Counted from the first letter of the stretch, positions 17,913 through 28,685 are shown. The stretch is 64,000 nucleotides of DNA from Scleromatobacter sp038243995 (GCA_038243995.1 JBBRTV010000023.1:1-64000), one strand, 5' to 3'. Program-made: numbers and translations. Notes: generated by a model not told the origin, from the letters alone.

Positions 17913-18470
17913 ATGACATCGAAGTTCGTCGCCGCGCTGCTCCTCGTGGGCGTCACCGGCATCCTGCCCGCGCAGGCCACCGGCGACGCGGTCGCGCCGC
18001 TGGCGCCCGTCGCCTCGCTCGACGTGCCGCGCTACATGGGCGGGTGGTACGAGATCGCCAAGTTCCCCAACTGGTTCCAGCGCCATTGCGTGAGCGACAC
18101 GAAGGCCGAGTACAGCCTGCAGCCCGACGGCCGCGTGCGGGTGTTGAACCGTTGCAAGCGCGAGAGCGGCGAGTCGGACCAGGTGATCGGCGTGGCCCGG
18201 CAGGACGGCGCCGCGAGTTCGCCGCGGCTCGAGGTGAGGTTCGCGCCGGACTGGCTGGCGTTCATCCCGCTGGTCTGGGCGGATTACTGGGTCATCGACA
18301 TCGACGACGCCTACCGCCTGGTCGCCGTCAGCGAGCCGCGCCGCAAGTACCTGTGGGTGCTGTCGCGCACGCCGCATGTCGACAAGAGCGCGTACGAGGC
18401 GCTGCTGGCGCGCCTGACGGCCAAGGGCTTCGACCTCTCGCGACTCGAGCTCACGCCCCAGGGCGGGTAG
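17913..18470 (+). CDS. blc: lipocalin family protein (Blc-like)
   Basis: A 185-residue exported lipocalin. The signal peptide (MTSKFVAALLLVGVTGILPAQA) probably ends around residue 22; no lipobox Cys is present, so unlike E. coli Blc it seems not to be a lipoprotein. The lipocalin GxW motif is GGWYEIAKFPN, and the C-terminal motif region is YLWVLSRTPHVD. Two Cys may form the family disulfide (HCV and RCK). It is likely a periplasmic carrier of lipids or small hydrophobic molecules. A GGGAG ribosome site is six bases before the ATG. Confidence 0.88.
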   Translation: MTSKFVAALLLVGVTGILPAQATGDAVAPLAPVASLDVPRYMGGWYEIAKFPNWFQRHCVSDTKAEYSLQPDGRVRVLNRCKRESGESDQVIGVARQDGAASSPRLEVRFAPDWLAFIPLVWADYWVIDIDDAYRLVAVSEPRRKYLWVLSRTPHVDKSAYEALLARLTAKGFDLSRLELTPQGG

Positions 18471-18485
18471 CCGCGCCGCGCGCGG

Positions 18486-19268
18486 TCAGAACTCCGCGGG
18501 GCGTTTCTCGATGAACGCCTGCAGGCCTTCGCGATGCTCGTCCGAATCGGCGTACTCGTAGTGCGCCGCGCGATCGGCGGGTTCGCTGAACGTGGGCCGC
18601 GCGAAGGCGCGCAGCACGCGTTTGTTCAGGCGCATGGCCTGGGGCGACAGCGCCGCGATGCTGAGCGCGACGCGGCGCACTTCGTCTTCGAGCTTGTCGG
18701 CGTCGATCACGCGCGTCACCACGCCGCGCTCGTGCGCCTCGACGGCGCCGAGCAGGCGCGCCTCGATCAGCATCTCGCGCAGCAGCGTCTGGCCGACGAT
18801 GTGCGAGACGATCTCGACCTCGGCCGGCGCCATCGGGAAGCCCAGCCGCGCGATCGGCACGCCGAAGCGGCTGGCCGGCTCGCACAGCCGCAGGTCGCAG
18901 CAGGCGGCGATCTCGAGGCCGCCGCCGATGCAGGCGCCCTCGATGTGCGCGATCAGCGGCACGTCGCAGTCGAGCATCGCGTGCAGCGCGGGCGCGACGA
19001 CGTCCTCGTGGTAGGCGGCGAGCGACTCGGGCTCGAAGCGGAACTGCGGGAACTCCTCGATGTCCGCGCCGGCGACGAACTCGCGGTCGGCGCCGCGCAC
19101 GACGACGACGCGCGGCGGCGTCTCGTCGTGCTGGATCGCGTCGAACACCGCGCGCAGCTCGCGCCACATGTCCAGGCTCAGCGCATTCATCTTGCCCGGG
19201 TTGGAGATGCGCAGTGTCGCGATGCCGTAGGCGTCGGCGGGCTCCAGGCGGATGTGGGCGTCAGGCAT
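18486..19268 (-). CDS. enoyl-CoA hydratase/isomerase family protein
   Basis: A 260-residue crotonase-fold protein: the first oxyanion-hole segment is FVAGADIEEF and the second is IEGACIGGGLEIAACCDLRL, which holds the first catalytic Glu. At the position of the second catalytic Glu of classical hydratases the sequence reads FGVPIARLGF, so that Glu is absent; the protein may be an isomerase, hydrolase or other crotonase rather than a hydratase. A strong AAGGAG site precedes the ATG. It ends 15 bases from the convergent lipocalin stop. Confidence 0.85.
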   Translation of the reverse strand: MPDAHIRLEPADAYGIATLRISNPGKMNALSLDMWRELRAVFDAIQHDETPPRVVVVRGADREFVAGADIEEFPQFRFEPESLAAYHEDVVAPALHAMLDCDVPLIAHIEGACIGGGLEIAACCDLRLCEPASRFGVPIARLGFPMAPAEVEIVSHIVGQTLLREMLIEARLLGAVEAHERGVVTRVIDADKLEDEVRRVALSIAALSPQAMRLNKRVLRAFARPTFSEPADRAAHYEYADSDEHREGLQAFIEKRPAEF

Positions 19269-19297
19269 GGCGGACTCCTTGCTGCGGGTTTCGGTTC

Positions 19298-20614
19298 TCA
19301 GCGGTCGGCGCTGAGGGCGACCTGGGGTGTGTCGACGTCGCCGTAGACGAACAGCGTGTAGACGCCGCCGCTGGAGAAGGTCTGGCCGGTGAGCGGAGCC
19401 TGGACGGCCGAGCCGGCGGTGACGCTCACGGTGGAGGTCGACGTGCCGGTGCTGGCCGCGATCGCCGTGTAGGTCGAGGCCGCGGCGAACGCGACGTTGC
19501 TGCCCACGATGCGGCTGTCGACGGTTGACGACACGGTGCCGACGATGCCGTTGAGCCCGTTGACGACGCGCACCTTGACCGGCAGCGAAGCGCTGGTCGA
19601 CGGCGTGTTGTCGTCCTGGAGCAGCGCCACCGACGGCGCGGCGAGCGAGCCGGCGACCAGCAACGTGTAGTCGGCGCCGGCCGTGGCGGCGGGCAGCGTG
19701 ATGCCGCTGAGGGCGACATCGCCGATCGAGATCGTCGCCGTCAGGGCGCCGGCCGGAACGGTCGTGTACTGGCTGACGGAGGGCGAACCCGCGTCGGCGC
19801 CGAGCGACACGTCGTTGACGGTCGCGGAGACCAGCGCCCCGCTGGCCGCGTCGGCCACCATGCGCACGCGCGCGATCGAGTTCGAGTACGGCGTCAGCGC
19901 GCCCTGCTGGTCGAGCAGCGCCGCGTTCAGCAGCACGCCGCCCGCGGTGCGCGTGAGGATCAGCGTGGCGATCTCCTGGTCTTTCAGGGTCAGCGCCGGG
20001 ATGTCCAGGCGCAGGTCGCCCTTGTCGCCGGACGCGGTGACGCAGACGTGCCAGGCCGTGCCGGCCGATGTCGCGCTGACCTGGCTGAAGGTGTCCTGCA
20101 GCGCCGAGACGCCGGCGGCCAGGGCCGTGTCGGTGATCGTCATCGCGTTGCAGGGGTTCGTCGTCAGGTAGACGTCGAGCGAGCCGGCCTCGTTCGAGGC
20201 GGCGTTGAAGATGCGCAGCTTCGCGTTGCCCGAGCTCGGGGCGGCCTCCTCGTCGGTGAGGTAGGTGGTCGCGAGCGCGTTGCCAGTCAGGTAGGCGACG
20301 AGGGTGTAGTGGTTGGACTTGTTGACCGTACCGGTCGTCGTCGCCGCCACGCCCGCGCCCGTGCCGCTCTTGATGTTGAACGTGTAGGCGGCCTTGTCGA
20401 GGCCGGTGTAGCTGCTCACGGCGCCGGCCGCGGTACCGCCGACGACGAGGTTGTTGGTGCCGTTGCTGTCCTGCGTGTAGAGGTCGAGCGTCGCGTAGTC
20501 GGTCGTCGCGTTGACGATGCGGACGTCGCCCTGGTTCGCATCCTGGTTGCCGCAGCCGTGCAGCAGCGCCAGTGTCATTCCGACCGCGAGTGCGGCGCAT
20601 GTTCTCTTGATCAT
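19298..20614 (-). CDS. DUF4397-type repeat lipoprotein
   Basis: A 438-residue predicted lipoprotein: signal peptide with lipobox LLHGC (Cys at 21), then two or more beta-rich DUF4397-like units with the recurring pattern VRIVNAT...LDLYTQDS, LRIFNAASNEAGSLDVYL and VRVVNGLNGIVGTV. It is Thr/Ser/Ala-rich and low in charge, as in surface-exposed lipoproteins. Its function is unknown. A GGAGAG site lies seven bases before the ATG. It diverges from the sigma-54 activator across 282 bases in which no feature stands out. Confidence 0.8.
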   Translation of the reverse strand: MIKRTCAALAVGMTLALLHGCGNQDANQGDVRIVNATTDYATLDLYTQDSNGTNNLVVGGTAAGAVSSYTGLDKAAYTFNIKSGTGAGVAATTTGTVNKSNHYTLVAYLTGNALATTYLTDEEAAPSSGNAKLRIFNAASNEAGSLDVYLTTNPCNAMTITDTALAAGVSALQDTFSQVSATSAGTAWHVCVTASGDKGDLRLDIPALTLKDQEIATLILTRTAGGVLLNAALLDQQGALTPYSNSIARVRMVADAASGALVSATVNDVSLGADAGSPSVSQYTTVPAGALTATISIGDVALSGITLPAATAGADYTLLVAGSLAAPSVALLQDDNTPSTSASLPVKVRVVNGLNGIVGTVSSTVDSRIVGSNVAFAAASTYTAIAASTGTSTSTVSVTAGSAVQAPLTGQTFSSGGVYTLFVYGDVDTPQVALSADR

Positions 20615-20896
20615 GTTCTCTCCGTGAATCCGTGTGGTGGCGCGCGACAGGCGCAGGGTCGGCGGCCACTGTGCCCGGCCGACCATGCCTCTTTGTTGCC
20701 GGAACTTGTCGGCTGCGATGCGAAGTGCCGGTCGCAGGGATGTCGCGCCGCGCGACGGGATGCGGCCCGTGGCGTGCAAACCCTAGTGTAGAGCGATCGT
20801 GGCGGTGCTTCGCCGGTCCGGGCCGATGCCGGGGTGCGCCGCGACTCCCCCGTGTCACACTGCGCGCCGGATCCTTCCGGTGGCCGCGCCCCAACC

Positions 20897-22510
<1,614 letters not shown>

Positions 22511-22546
22511 AGCGCCGGCTCGCGTGCCTCGTCGTCCGTCCGGGGC

Positions 22547-23446
22547 TCACACGTCCGCGAAATTCGTCGGCAGCCCCGGCACGTCGACCCGGCACTGCAG
22601 CACGCGGCCGGCCCACGGCTGCCGGGCGAGTTCGGTCTCGGGGCGCTTCTCGCGCGACGTCGTGACGTAGAGCGTCTTCAGGTCGTCGCCGCCGAAACAC
22701 GGCATGGTCGGGCAGCGCACGGGCAGCGGGATCGATTGCAGCAGCGCGCCGTCGGGTGCGAAGCGGGCCAGGCGCATGCCCTCGAAGCAGGCGACCCAGT
22801 AGCAGCCTTCGCTGTCGACGGCGCCGCCGTCCGGCCGGCCGCCGTAGTCGTCGAGCGATCCGTCGGCCGGCTTGGGATCGAAGCGCGCGAAGATGCGCCG
22901 GCGCGAGACGTTGCCGGTCTCCGGCTCGAAATCGAAGGCGAACACGGTCTCGAGCTTCGTGTCCGTCCAGTACATCGTGGCGCCGTCGGGGCTCCAGGCA
23001 AGGCCGTTGCTGTTGGCGACGTCGTCGAGGATACGGTCGAGGCTGACCAGCGTCAGGCAGTAGAGCGCGCCTTGCGCAAGGCGCTGGTCGTGCAGGGTGC
23101 CGACCCAGAAGCGGCCCTGCGGATCCGCCTTGCCGTCGTTGAAGCGCAGCTGGTCCTGGTCGTAGGGCGCGCGGGCGAGGCGTTCGCGCGCGCCGGTGGC
23201 GGTGTCGAAATGGAAGATGCCGTCGCGCATGCCCAGCACCAGGCCGCCGTCGGGGCGCGGCGCGGCGCAGGCGACCTCGGTGGCAAACGACCATTCGCGA
23301 TGCATGCCGCCCTGCGGCGCGAAGCGATTGAGCTTGTGGCCGGCGATGTCGACCCAGTAGAGCGCGCGCTCGTCCGGATGCCAGAACGGCGACTCCCCGG
23401 CGATGGAGGCGGGGACGGGCAGGGGCGTGAATTCGAAGGTGGACAT
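22547..23446 (-). CDS. SMP-30/gluconolactonase family protein
   Basis: A 299-residue six-bladed beta-propeller enzyme of the SMP-30/LRE family. Metal-site residues can be placed at Glu in GESPFWHPDE, Asn in ANSNGLAWSPDG and Asp in GRPDGGAVDSEG; the repeat motif PQGRFWVGTLHD is also typical. It probably hydrolyses a sugar lactone with a divalent metal. ATG at 23446 was chosen over 23467 because MSTFEF aligns with the family start. It is divergent from the ABC transporter operon and convergent with the sigma-54 activator. Confidence 0.85.
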   Translation of the reverse strand: MSTFEFTPLPVPASIAGESPFWHPDERALYWVDIAGHKLNRFAPQGGMHREWSFATEVACAAPRPDGGLVLGMRDGIFHFDTATGARERLARAPYDQDQLRFNDGKADPQGRFWVGTLHDQRLAQGALYCLTLVSLDRILDDVANSNGLAWSPDGATMYWTDTKLETVFAFDFEPETGNVSRRRIFARFDPKPADGSLDDYGGRPDGGAVDSEGCYWVACFEGMRLARFAPDGALLQSIPLPVRCPTMPCFGGDDLKTLYVTTSREKRPETELARQPWAGRVLQCRVDVPGLPTNFADV

Positions 23447-23505
23447 GGCGTTCGGCGTGGACGGCAACGCGTCATCGTAACGGCGTACCGGCGTGAAACC
23501 GTCGC

Positions 23506-23592
23506 CCGGACTCCGAGGTCAGGTGTGCGTTCGCCGGACACTTCGGCCTGCCTGATCGGCGGACATCGCGCGCGAAAGTGTCCGGAGTCCGG
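23506..23592. promoter_or_regulatory. candidate upstream activator site: two interleaved inverted repeats
   Basis: CCGGACTCC (23506-23514) is the exact reverse complement of GGAGTCCGG (23584-23592), and CCGGACACTT (23534-23543) is the exact reverse complement of AAGTGTCCGG (23576-23585). The two right-hand arms overlap by two bases. They sit 135-220 bases upstream of the -24 element, where enhancer-binding proteins usually bind. The neighbouring sigma-54 activator is the obvious candidate ligand. Confidence 0.6.
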
Positions 23593-23726
23593 TCGCGCCG
23601 GCCGGCGAGCGCCGTCCGAGCGCCGCCGGCCGCGCGCGCCGGACGCGGCCGCCGGGGCTGAACGAGCCGCATTCGGGGGGGCGTCCCAGGGACAAACCCG
23701 GGGTTCCCGCGCGACGATCGGTCCGA

Positions 23727-23741
23727 GGCACGGGCATTGCA
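23727..23741 (+). promoter_or_regulatory. sigma-54 (-24/-12) promoter
   Basis: GGCACG-N4-TTGCA with GG at 23727-23728 and GC at 23739-23740 matches the sigma-54 consensus TGGCACG-N4-TTGCW at every position but the first T, with the required spacing. Transcription would start near 23751, giving a leader of about 50 bases. Confidence 0.75.
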
Positions 23742-23801
23742 ATCCCCTGGGTCGGCGCGCAGCATGACGCGCCCATCGAGAACTCAAATGGAGACAAGTT
23801 G

Positions 23802-25007
23802 ATGACCGAATCGAATCCGACTCGCCGCGGCGCGCTGCGCATCGCGCTGGCGCTGGGCGTGACCGCGCTGGCGATGGCGGCCCAGGCGGCCGGCGGCGAG
23901 ATCCGCATCGCCCATGTCTACAGCCGCACCGGGCCGCTCGAGGCCTACGGCAAGCAGACGCAGACGGGCTTCATGATGGGCCTCGACTACGCGACGGGCG
24001 GCACGATGACGGTCGCGGGCAAGAAGCTGGTCGTGATCGAGAAGGACGACCAGGGCAAGCCCGACATCGGCAAGTCGCTGCTCGCCGCCGCCTATGCCGA
24101 CGACAAGGCCGACATCGCGGTGGGCCCGACGTCCTCGGGGGTGGCGCTGGCGCTGCTGCCGGTCGCCGAGGAGGCGAGGAAGATCCTGCTCGTCGAACCC
24201 GCGGTCGCGGATTCCATCACCGGCGAGAAGTGGAACAAGTATGTCTTCCGCACCGGTCGCAACAGCTCGCAGGACGCGATCTCGAATGCGGTCGCGCTCG
24301 ACAAGCCGGGCGTGACGATCGCGACGCTGGCGCAGGACTACGCGTTCGGCCGCGACGGCGTGAAGGCGTTCAAGGAGGCCGTGAAGAAGGCCCAGGTCGT
24401 CCACGAGGAGTACCTGCCGACGACGACGACCGACTTCACCGCCGGCGCGCAACGCCTGATCGACGCGCTCAAGGACAAGCCCGGCCGCAAGATCATCTGG
24501 GTGCTGTGGGCCGGCGCGGGCAATCCGTACAAGATCGCCGACCTCGACCTGAAGCGCTACGGCATCGAACTCGCCACCGGCGGCAACATCCTGCCCGCGA
24601 TGGTCAACTTCAAGCAGTTCCCGGGCATGGAGGGCGCGACGTACTACTACTTCGGCATCCCGAAGAACCCGGTCAACGAGTGGCTCGTCGCGCAGCACTA
24701 CAAGCAGTTCAAGGCGCCGCCGGATTTCTTCACGGCGGGCGGCATGAGCGCGGCGATCGCGGTCGTCGAGGCGCTGAAGAAGACCGGCGGCGACACGACG
24801 ACGAACAAGCTGATCGCCACCATGGAAGGCATGAGCTTCGAGTCGCCGAAAGGGAAGATGACCTTCCGCAAGGACGACCACCAGGCGATGCAGTCCATGT
24901 ACCACTTCCGCATCAAGGCCGACCCCGCCTTCGCCTGGGGCGTGCCGGAGCTGGTGCGCGAGATCAAGCCCGAAGAGATGAACGTGCCGATCCGGAACAA
25001 GCGCTGA
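23802..25007 (+). CDS. branched-chain-type ABC transporter substrate-binding protein
   Basis: A 401-residue periplasmic binding protein of the LivJ/K-like family (Peripla_BP_6). Twin Arg in the leader (TRRGALRIALALG) precedes a signal peptide ending near AAQA/AGG. The mature fold begins IRIAHVYSRTGPLEAYGKQTQTGF, and the hinge region includes GPTSSGVALALLPVAEE. Family members bind amino acids, amides, urea or organic acids; the ligand here is unknown. It heads an operon of two ATPases, two permeases, a 3-hydroxybutyrate oligomer hydrolase and a hydrolase, which suggests a hydroxybutyrate-type ligand as an inference. The ATG at 23802 has a GGAG site eight bases upstream. Confidence 0.9.
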   Translation: MTESNPTRRGALRIALALGVTALAMAAQAAGGEIRIAHVYSRTGPLEAYGKQTQTGFMMGLDYATGGTMTVAGKKLVVIEKDDQGKPDIGKSLLAAAYADDKADIAVGPTSSGVALALLPVAEEARKILLVEPAVADSITGEKWNKYVFRTGRNSSQDAISNAVALDKPGVTIATLAQDYAFGRDGVKAFKEAVKKAQVVHEEYLPTTTTDFTAGAQRLIDALKDKPGRKIIWVLWAGAGNPYKIADLDLKRYGIELATGGNILPAMVNFKQFPGMEGATYYYFGIPKNPVNEWLVAQHYKQFKAPPDFFTAGGMSAAIAVVEALKKTGGDTTTNKLIATMEGMSFESPKGKMTFRKDDHQAMQSMYHFRIKADPAFAWGVPELVREIKPEEMNVPIRNKR

Positions 25008-25061
25008 AACGGCACGACGGTGCCCGCACCCGCGCCTTCGGCGTCTTTCCCTGAGAACCGC

Positions 25062-25841
25062 ATGCTCGAGACCCGCGACCTCACGATCCGCTTCGGCGGC
25101 CACACGGCGGTGGATCACGTCAGCTGTGCCTTCCAGCCGGGCACGCTGACGGCCATCGTCGGGCCGAACGGCGCCGGCAAGACGACCTTCTTCAACCTGA
25201 TCTCCGGGCAACTCCCGCCGACCGAGGGGCGCGTGTTCCTCGACGGCGAGGATCTCACGCCGCTGTCCGCCCCGCTGCGCACGCGGCGTGGGCTCGGGCG
25301 GGCCTTCCAGCTGACCCAGCTGTTTCCGCAGCTCACGGTGCACGAGAACGTCCGTCTGGCGATCCAGGCGCGCGAAGCCGGGCGCGGGCGCGCCGGGCCG
25401 CTCGGCGGGCTCGACGTGTGGCGCGTCTGGCTCGACCGCAAGGCGTGGCTGGACGAGGCGCACGCCGTGCTCGCGCAGGTGAAGCTCGCGGCGCGGCACG
25501 CGGCGGTGGCGAGCAACCTGTCGCACGGCGACCAGCGCAAACTCGAGGTCGCGCTGCTGATCGCGCTCGACCCCAAGGTCTTCATGTTCGACGAGCCGAC
25601 CGCCGGCATGAGCACGGACGACGTGCCGGTGATCCTCGACCTGATCCGCGGCCTGAAGGCGCGCCGCGACGCCGCGATCCTGCTCGTCGAGCACAAGATG
25701 GACGTCGTACGCGAGCTCGCCGACCGCATCGTCGTGCTGCACAACGGCGCGCTCGTCGCGGACGGCGACCCGGCCGCGGTCATCGCGTCGCCCATCGTGC
25801 AGCAGGCCTACCTGGGATCGATGGCGGAGGCGACCGCATGA
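25062..25841 (+). CDS. ABC transporter ATP-binding protein (LivG-like)
   Basis: An ABC ATPase with Walker A GPNGAGKTTF, a Q-loop (GRAFQLTQLFPQLTVHENV), signature LSHGDQRKLE, Walker B VFMFDEPTAG and the H-loop LLVEHKMD. The SHGDQR signature is typical of the LivG branch of branched-chain amino acid transporters. ATG at 25062 (MLETRDLTIRFGG) gives the normal LivG start; a GTG at 25020 would add 14 residues. It pairs with the next gene as the two nucleotide-binding subunits. Confidence 0.93.
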   Translation: MLETRDLTIRFGGHTAVDHVSCAFQPGTLTAIVGPNGAGKTTFFNLISGQLPPTEGRVFLDGEDLTPLSAPLRTRRGLGRAFQLTQLFPQLTVHENVRLAIQAREAGRGRAGPLGGLDVWRVWLDRKAWLDEAHAVLAQVKLAARHAAVASNLSHGDQRKLEVALLIALDPKVFMFDEPTAGMSTDDVPVILDLIRGLKARRDAAILLVEHKMDVVRELADRIVVLHNGALVADGDPAAVIASPIVQQAYLGSMAEATA

Positions 25842-26575
25842 GCATCCCCTTGCTGTCGCTGCAGGGCGTGCACACGCACATCGGCGCGTACCACATCCTC
25901 CATGGCGTCGACTTCCACGTCCCCGAAGGCGAGGTCACGATGCTGCTCGGGCGCAACGGCGCCGGCAAGACCACGACCCTGCGCACGATCATGGGGCTGT
26001 GGCGCGCGAGCCAGGGCACGCTGCGCCTGCGCGGCGCCCCGCTGGACGGGCTGTCGACGCCCGACATCGTGCGGCAGGGCGTCGCCTACGTCCCCGAGAA
26101 CATGGGCATCTTCGGCGACCTCACCGTGTGCGAGAACATGGTGCTGGCAGCGCGCGACGCGCGTCACGCGGGCGAGCTCGACACCGGGCGCCTCGAGTGG
26201 ATCTTCCGGCTGTTCCCGGCACTCGAGAAATTCTGGCTCTATCCGGCCGGCAAGCTGAGCGGCGGCCAGAAGCAGATGCTCTCGGTGGCGCGCGCGATGT
26301 GCGAGCCGCGTGCGTTGATCCTCGTGGACGAACCGAGCAAGGGCCTCGCGCCGGCGATCGTCGGCAACCTGATCGAGGCGTTCGCCGAGCTGAAGCGCCA
26401 GCGCACGACGATCCTGCTCGTGGAGCAGAACTTCCATGTCGCCAAGGCGCTGGGCGACACGGCGGTCGTCATGGACGACGGCCGCACGGTGCATCGCGGA
26501 GCGATGCGCGAGCTGGTCGACGACGAGGAACTGCAGCAGCGCCTGCTCGGGTTGTCGCTCGGAGTGCATCAATGA
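25838..26575 (+). CDS. ABC transporter ATP-binding protein (LivF-like)
   Basis: A 245-residue ABC ATPase of the LivF branch: Walker A GRNGAGKTTT, PENMGIFGDLTVCENM, signature LSGGQKQMLSVARA, Walker B LILVDEPSKGLAP and H-loop LLVEQNFHVA. The start overlaps the previous stop (ATGA), and the stop overlaps the next start in the same way, so synthesis of the transporter parts is translationally coupled. Confidence 0.93.
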   Translation: MSIPLLSLQGVHTHIGAYHILHGVDFHVPEGEVTMLLGRNGAGKTTTLRTIMGLWRASQGTLRLRGAPLDGLSTPDIVRQGVAYVPENMGIFGDLTVCENMVLAARDARHAGELDTGRLEWIFRLFPALEKFWLYPAGKLSGGQKQMLSVARAMCEPRALILVDEPSKGLAPAIVGNLIEAFAELKRQRTTILLVEQNFHVAKALGDTAVVMDDGRTVHRGAMRELVDDEELQQRLLGLSLGVHQ

Positions 26576-27588
26576 CATCGACCGTGACGACGGCGCGCAC
26601 CGACGCCCTCCCGAAATCCGCCTTCGACTGGAAGCCGATCGCGCTCCTGGTCGCGCTGGTGGTGCTCGCGTTGCCCGCCGTCGGCAATGCCGGCAGCTGG
26701 CTCACGCTGACCGTCGCGGGCCTCGCGATGGGCCTGATCTTCTTCGTCGCGGCCTCGGGCCTGACGCTGGTGTTCGGGCTGATGGACGTGCTCAATTTCG
26801 GCCACGGCGTCTTCATCGCGCTGGGCGCGTTCGTCGCCACCAGCGTGATGACCGGCATGGCCGCATGGTCGGGCGGGTCGCCGCTGCGCGATCTCGCGTC
26901 GATCGCATGCGCGATGCTCGCCGCGATGGTCGTGGCGGGCGCGCTCGGCTGGGCGTTCGAGCGCGTGATCATCCGGCCGGTGTACGGACTGCACCTGAAG
27001 CAGATCCTCATCACGATGGGCGGCATGATCGTCGGCGAGGAACTGATCAAGGCCATCTGGGGGCCGGCGCAGATCCCGCTGCCGCTGCCCGAGGTGCTGC
27101 GCGGCGCGTTCGTCGTCGGCGACGCCGCGATCGAGAAATACCGCCTGCTCGCCGGGGCGATCGGGCTGGCCGTGTTCGCGGCCCTGCTCTGGACGCTGAA
27201 TCGCACCAAGATCGGCCTGCTGATCCGCGCCGGCGTGCAGGATCGCGACATGGTGGAGGCACTCGGCTACCGCATCGGCCGCCTGTTCGTCGGCGTATTC
27301 GTGGCGGGCTCGGCGCTGGCCGGCCTCGGCGGCGTGCTGTGGGGGCTGTACCAGCAGAACGTCGTGGCGCAGATGGGCGCCCAGCTCAACGTGCTGATCT
27401 TCATCGTCATCATCATCGGCGGCCTCGGCTCGACGCTCGGTTGCTTCGTCGGGGCGCTGGCGGTGGGGCTGATGGCCAACTACACCGGCTTCCTGGCGCC
27501 CAAGGTGGCGCTGTTCTCGAACATCGGGCTGATGGTGGCGATCCTGCTGTGGCGGCCGCGCGGCCTCTATCCGGTGAGCGATCGTTGA
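26572..27588 (+). CDS. branched-chain-type ABC transporter permease (LivH-like)
   Basis: A 338-residue membrane protein with about eight helices and the LivH-type motifs GLMDVLNFGHG near the N-terminal third and GGLGSTLGCFVGAL near the C-terminus, the latter being the loop that contacts the ATPases. It forms the channel with the following LivM-like protein. The start overlaps the LivF-like stop. Confidence 0.92.
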   Translation: MTSTVTTARTDALPKSAFDWKPIALLVALVVLALPAVGNAGSWLTLTVAGLAMGLIFFVAASGLTLVFGLMDVLNFGHGVFIALGAFVATSVMTGMAAWSGGSPLRDLASIACAMLAAMVVAGALGWAFERVIIRPVYGLHLKQILITMGGMIVGEELIKAIWGPAQIPLPLPEVLRGAFVVGDAAIEKYRLLAGAIGLAVFAALLWTLNRTKIGLLIRAGVQDRDMVEALGYRIGRLFVGVFVAGSALAGLGGVLWGLYQQNVVAQMGAQLNVLIFIVIIIGGLGSTLGCFVGALAVGLMANYTGFLAPKVALFSNIGLMVAILLWRPRGLYPVSDR

Positions 27589-27590
27589 CC

Positions 27591-28685
27591 ATGATCCTCG
27601 ATCGCCTCCTCTCCCACGACCGCCCGCGCAGCCGCTGGCTCGCGCTCGTCCTGCTCGCGATCGTCGTCGGCCTCGCCGTCGCGCCGTTCGCCTTCCCGGG
27701 CAGCAAGGCGCTGGGCGTGGCCGCCAAGATGCTCGTCTTCATCCTGCTCGTCGCGAGCTACGACCTGTTGCTGGGCTACACCGGGATCGTGAGCTTCGCG
27801 CACACGATGTTCTTCGGCATCGGCGCCTACGGCGTCGCGATCGCGAGCACGCGGCTGGGCGAGGGCGCGCTCGCGGTCGCCGCCGGGGTCGGCGCCGCGC
27901 TGGCGGTCTCGCTCGTGCTGTCGCTGGTCGTCGGCCTGCTGTCGCTGCGCGTGAAGGCGATGTTCTTCGCGATGATCACGCTGGCGGTGGCCGCCGCGTT
28001 CCAGACCCTGGCATCGCAGCTCAGCGACGTGACGGGCGGCGAGGACGGCCTGAGCTTTCGCAATCCGCCCGCGCTGAGCCCGTCGTTCGAACCCTTCGAG
28101 ACGCCGTTCCTCGGCGTGACCGTCGACGGCCGGCTGATCACCTACTACCTGCTGTTCGTCGTCGTGCTCGTGCTGTTCCTGGCGCTGCTGCGCATCGTCA
28201 ACTCGCCGTTCGGGCGCGTGCTGCAGGCGATCCGCGAGAACGCCTTCCGCGCCGAGGCGATCGGCTTTCGCACCGTCGCCTATCGCACGCTGGGCAACGT
28301 GCTCGCCGCGCTGTTCGCGTGCATCGCCGGATCGCTGCTCGCCCTTTGGCTGCGCTACACGGGTCCGGACACGACGCTCAGCTTCGAGATCATGCTGGAC
28401 ATCCTGCTGATCGTCGTCATTGGCGGCATGGGCACGATGTACGGTGCCGTCGTCGGCGCGGTGCTGTTCCTGCTCGCGCAGAACTACCTGCAGGCATTGC
28501 TGCAGCTCGCCAATACCCAGGCGGCGCGTGTCGAGAGCCTGCCCTGGCTCGCGGCGATCGTCTCGCCTGACCGCTGGCTGCTGTGGCTGGGCGTGCTGTT
28601 CGTGCTTTCCGTGTACCACTTCCCCACCGGCGTGGTGGGCAGGCTGCGCGCCTTCGCGACGCGGCGAACGACAACAAGACCATGA
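27591..28685 (+). CDS. branched-chain-type ABC transporter permease (LivM-like)
   Basis: A 364-residue membrane protein with LivM-type motifs YDLLLGYTGIVSFAHTMFFGIGAYG, RIVNSPFGRVLQAIRENAFRAEAIG and GGMGTMYGAVVGA, and around nine helices. It starts two bases after the LivH-like stop. It is followed, 11 bases on, by the 3-hydroxybutyrate oligomer hydrolase gene, which supports co-transcription. Confidence 0.92.
   Translation: MILDRLLSHDRPRSRWLALVLLAIVVGLAVAPFAFPGSKALGVAAKMLVFILLVASYDLLLGYTGIVSFAHTMFFGIGAYGVAIASTRLGEGALAVAAGVGAALAVSLVLSLVVGLLSLRVKAMFFAMITLAVAAAFQTLASQLSDVTGGEDGLSFRNPPALSPSFEPFETPFLGVTVDGRLITYYLLFVVVLVLFLALLRIVNSPFGRVLQAIRENAFRAEAIGFRTVAYRTLGNVLAALFACIAGSLLALWLRYTGPDTTLSFEIMLDILLIVVIGGMGTMYGAVVGAVLFLLAQNYLQALLQLANTQAARVESLPWLAAIVSPDRWLLWLGVLFVLSVYHFPTGVVGRLRAFATRRTTTRP

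Larger units (their letters stand above)
23447..23801. other. 355-base intergenic control region of the ABC transporter operon
   Basis: No gene is visible here. The region holds two inverted-repeat pairs (23506-23592), a GC-rich stretch, a sigma-54 type promoter (23727-23741) and a GGAG ribosome site at 23790-23793, eight bases before the transporter ATG. Confidence 0.7.

Noticed and set aside
18486..20894. Apparent 802-residue fusion of the crotonase with upstream sequence
   Set aside because: The frame is open through the DUF4397 gene by chance; a strong AAGGAG site and a good ATG at 19268 define the true start.
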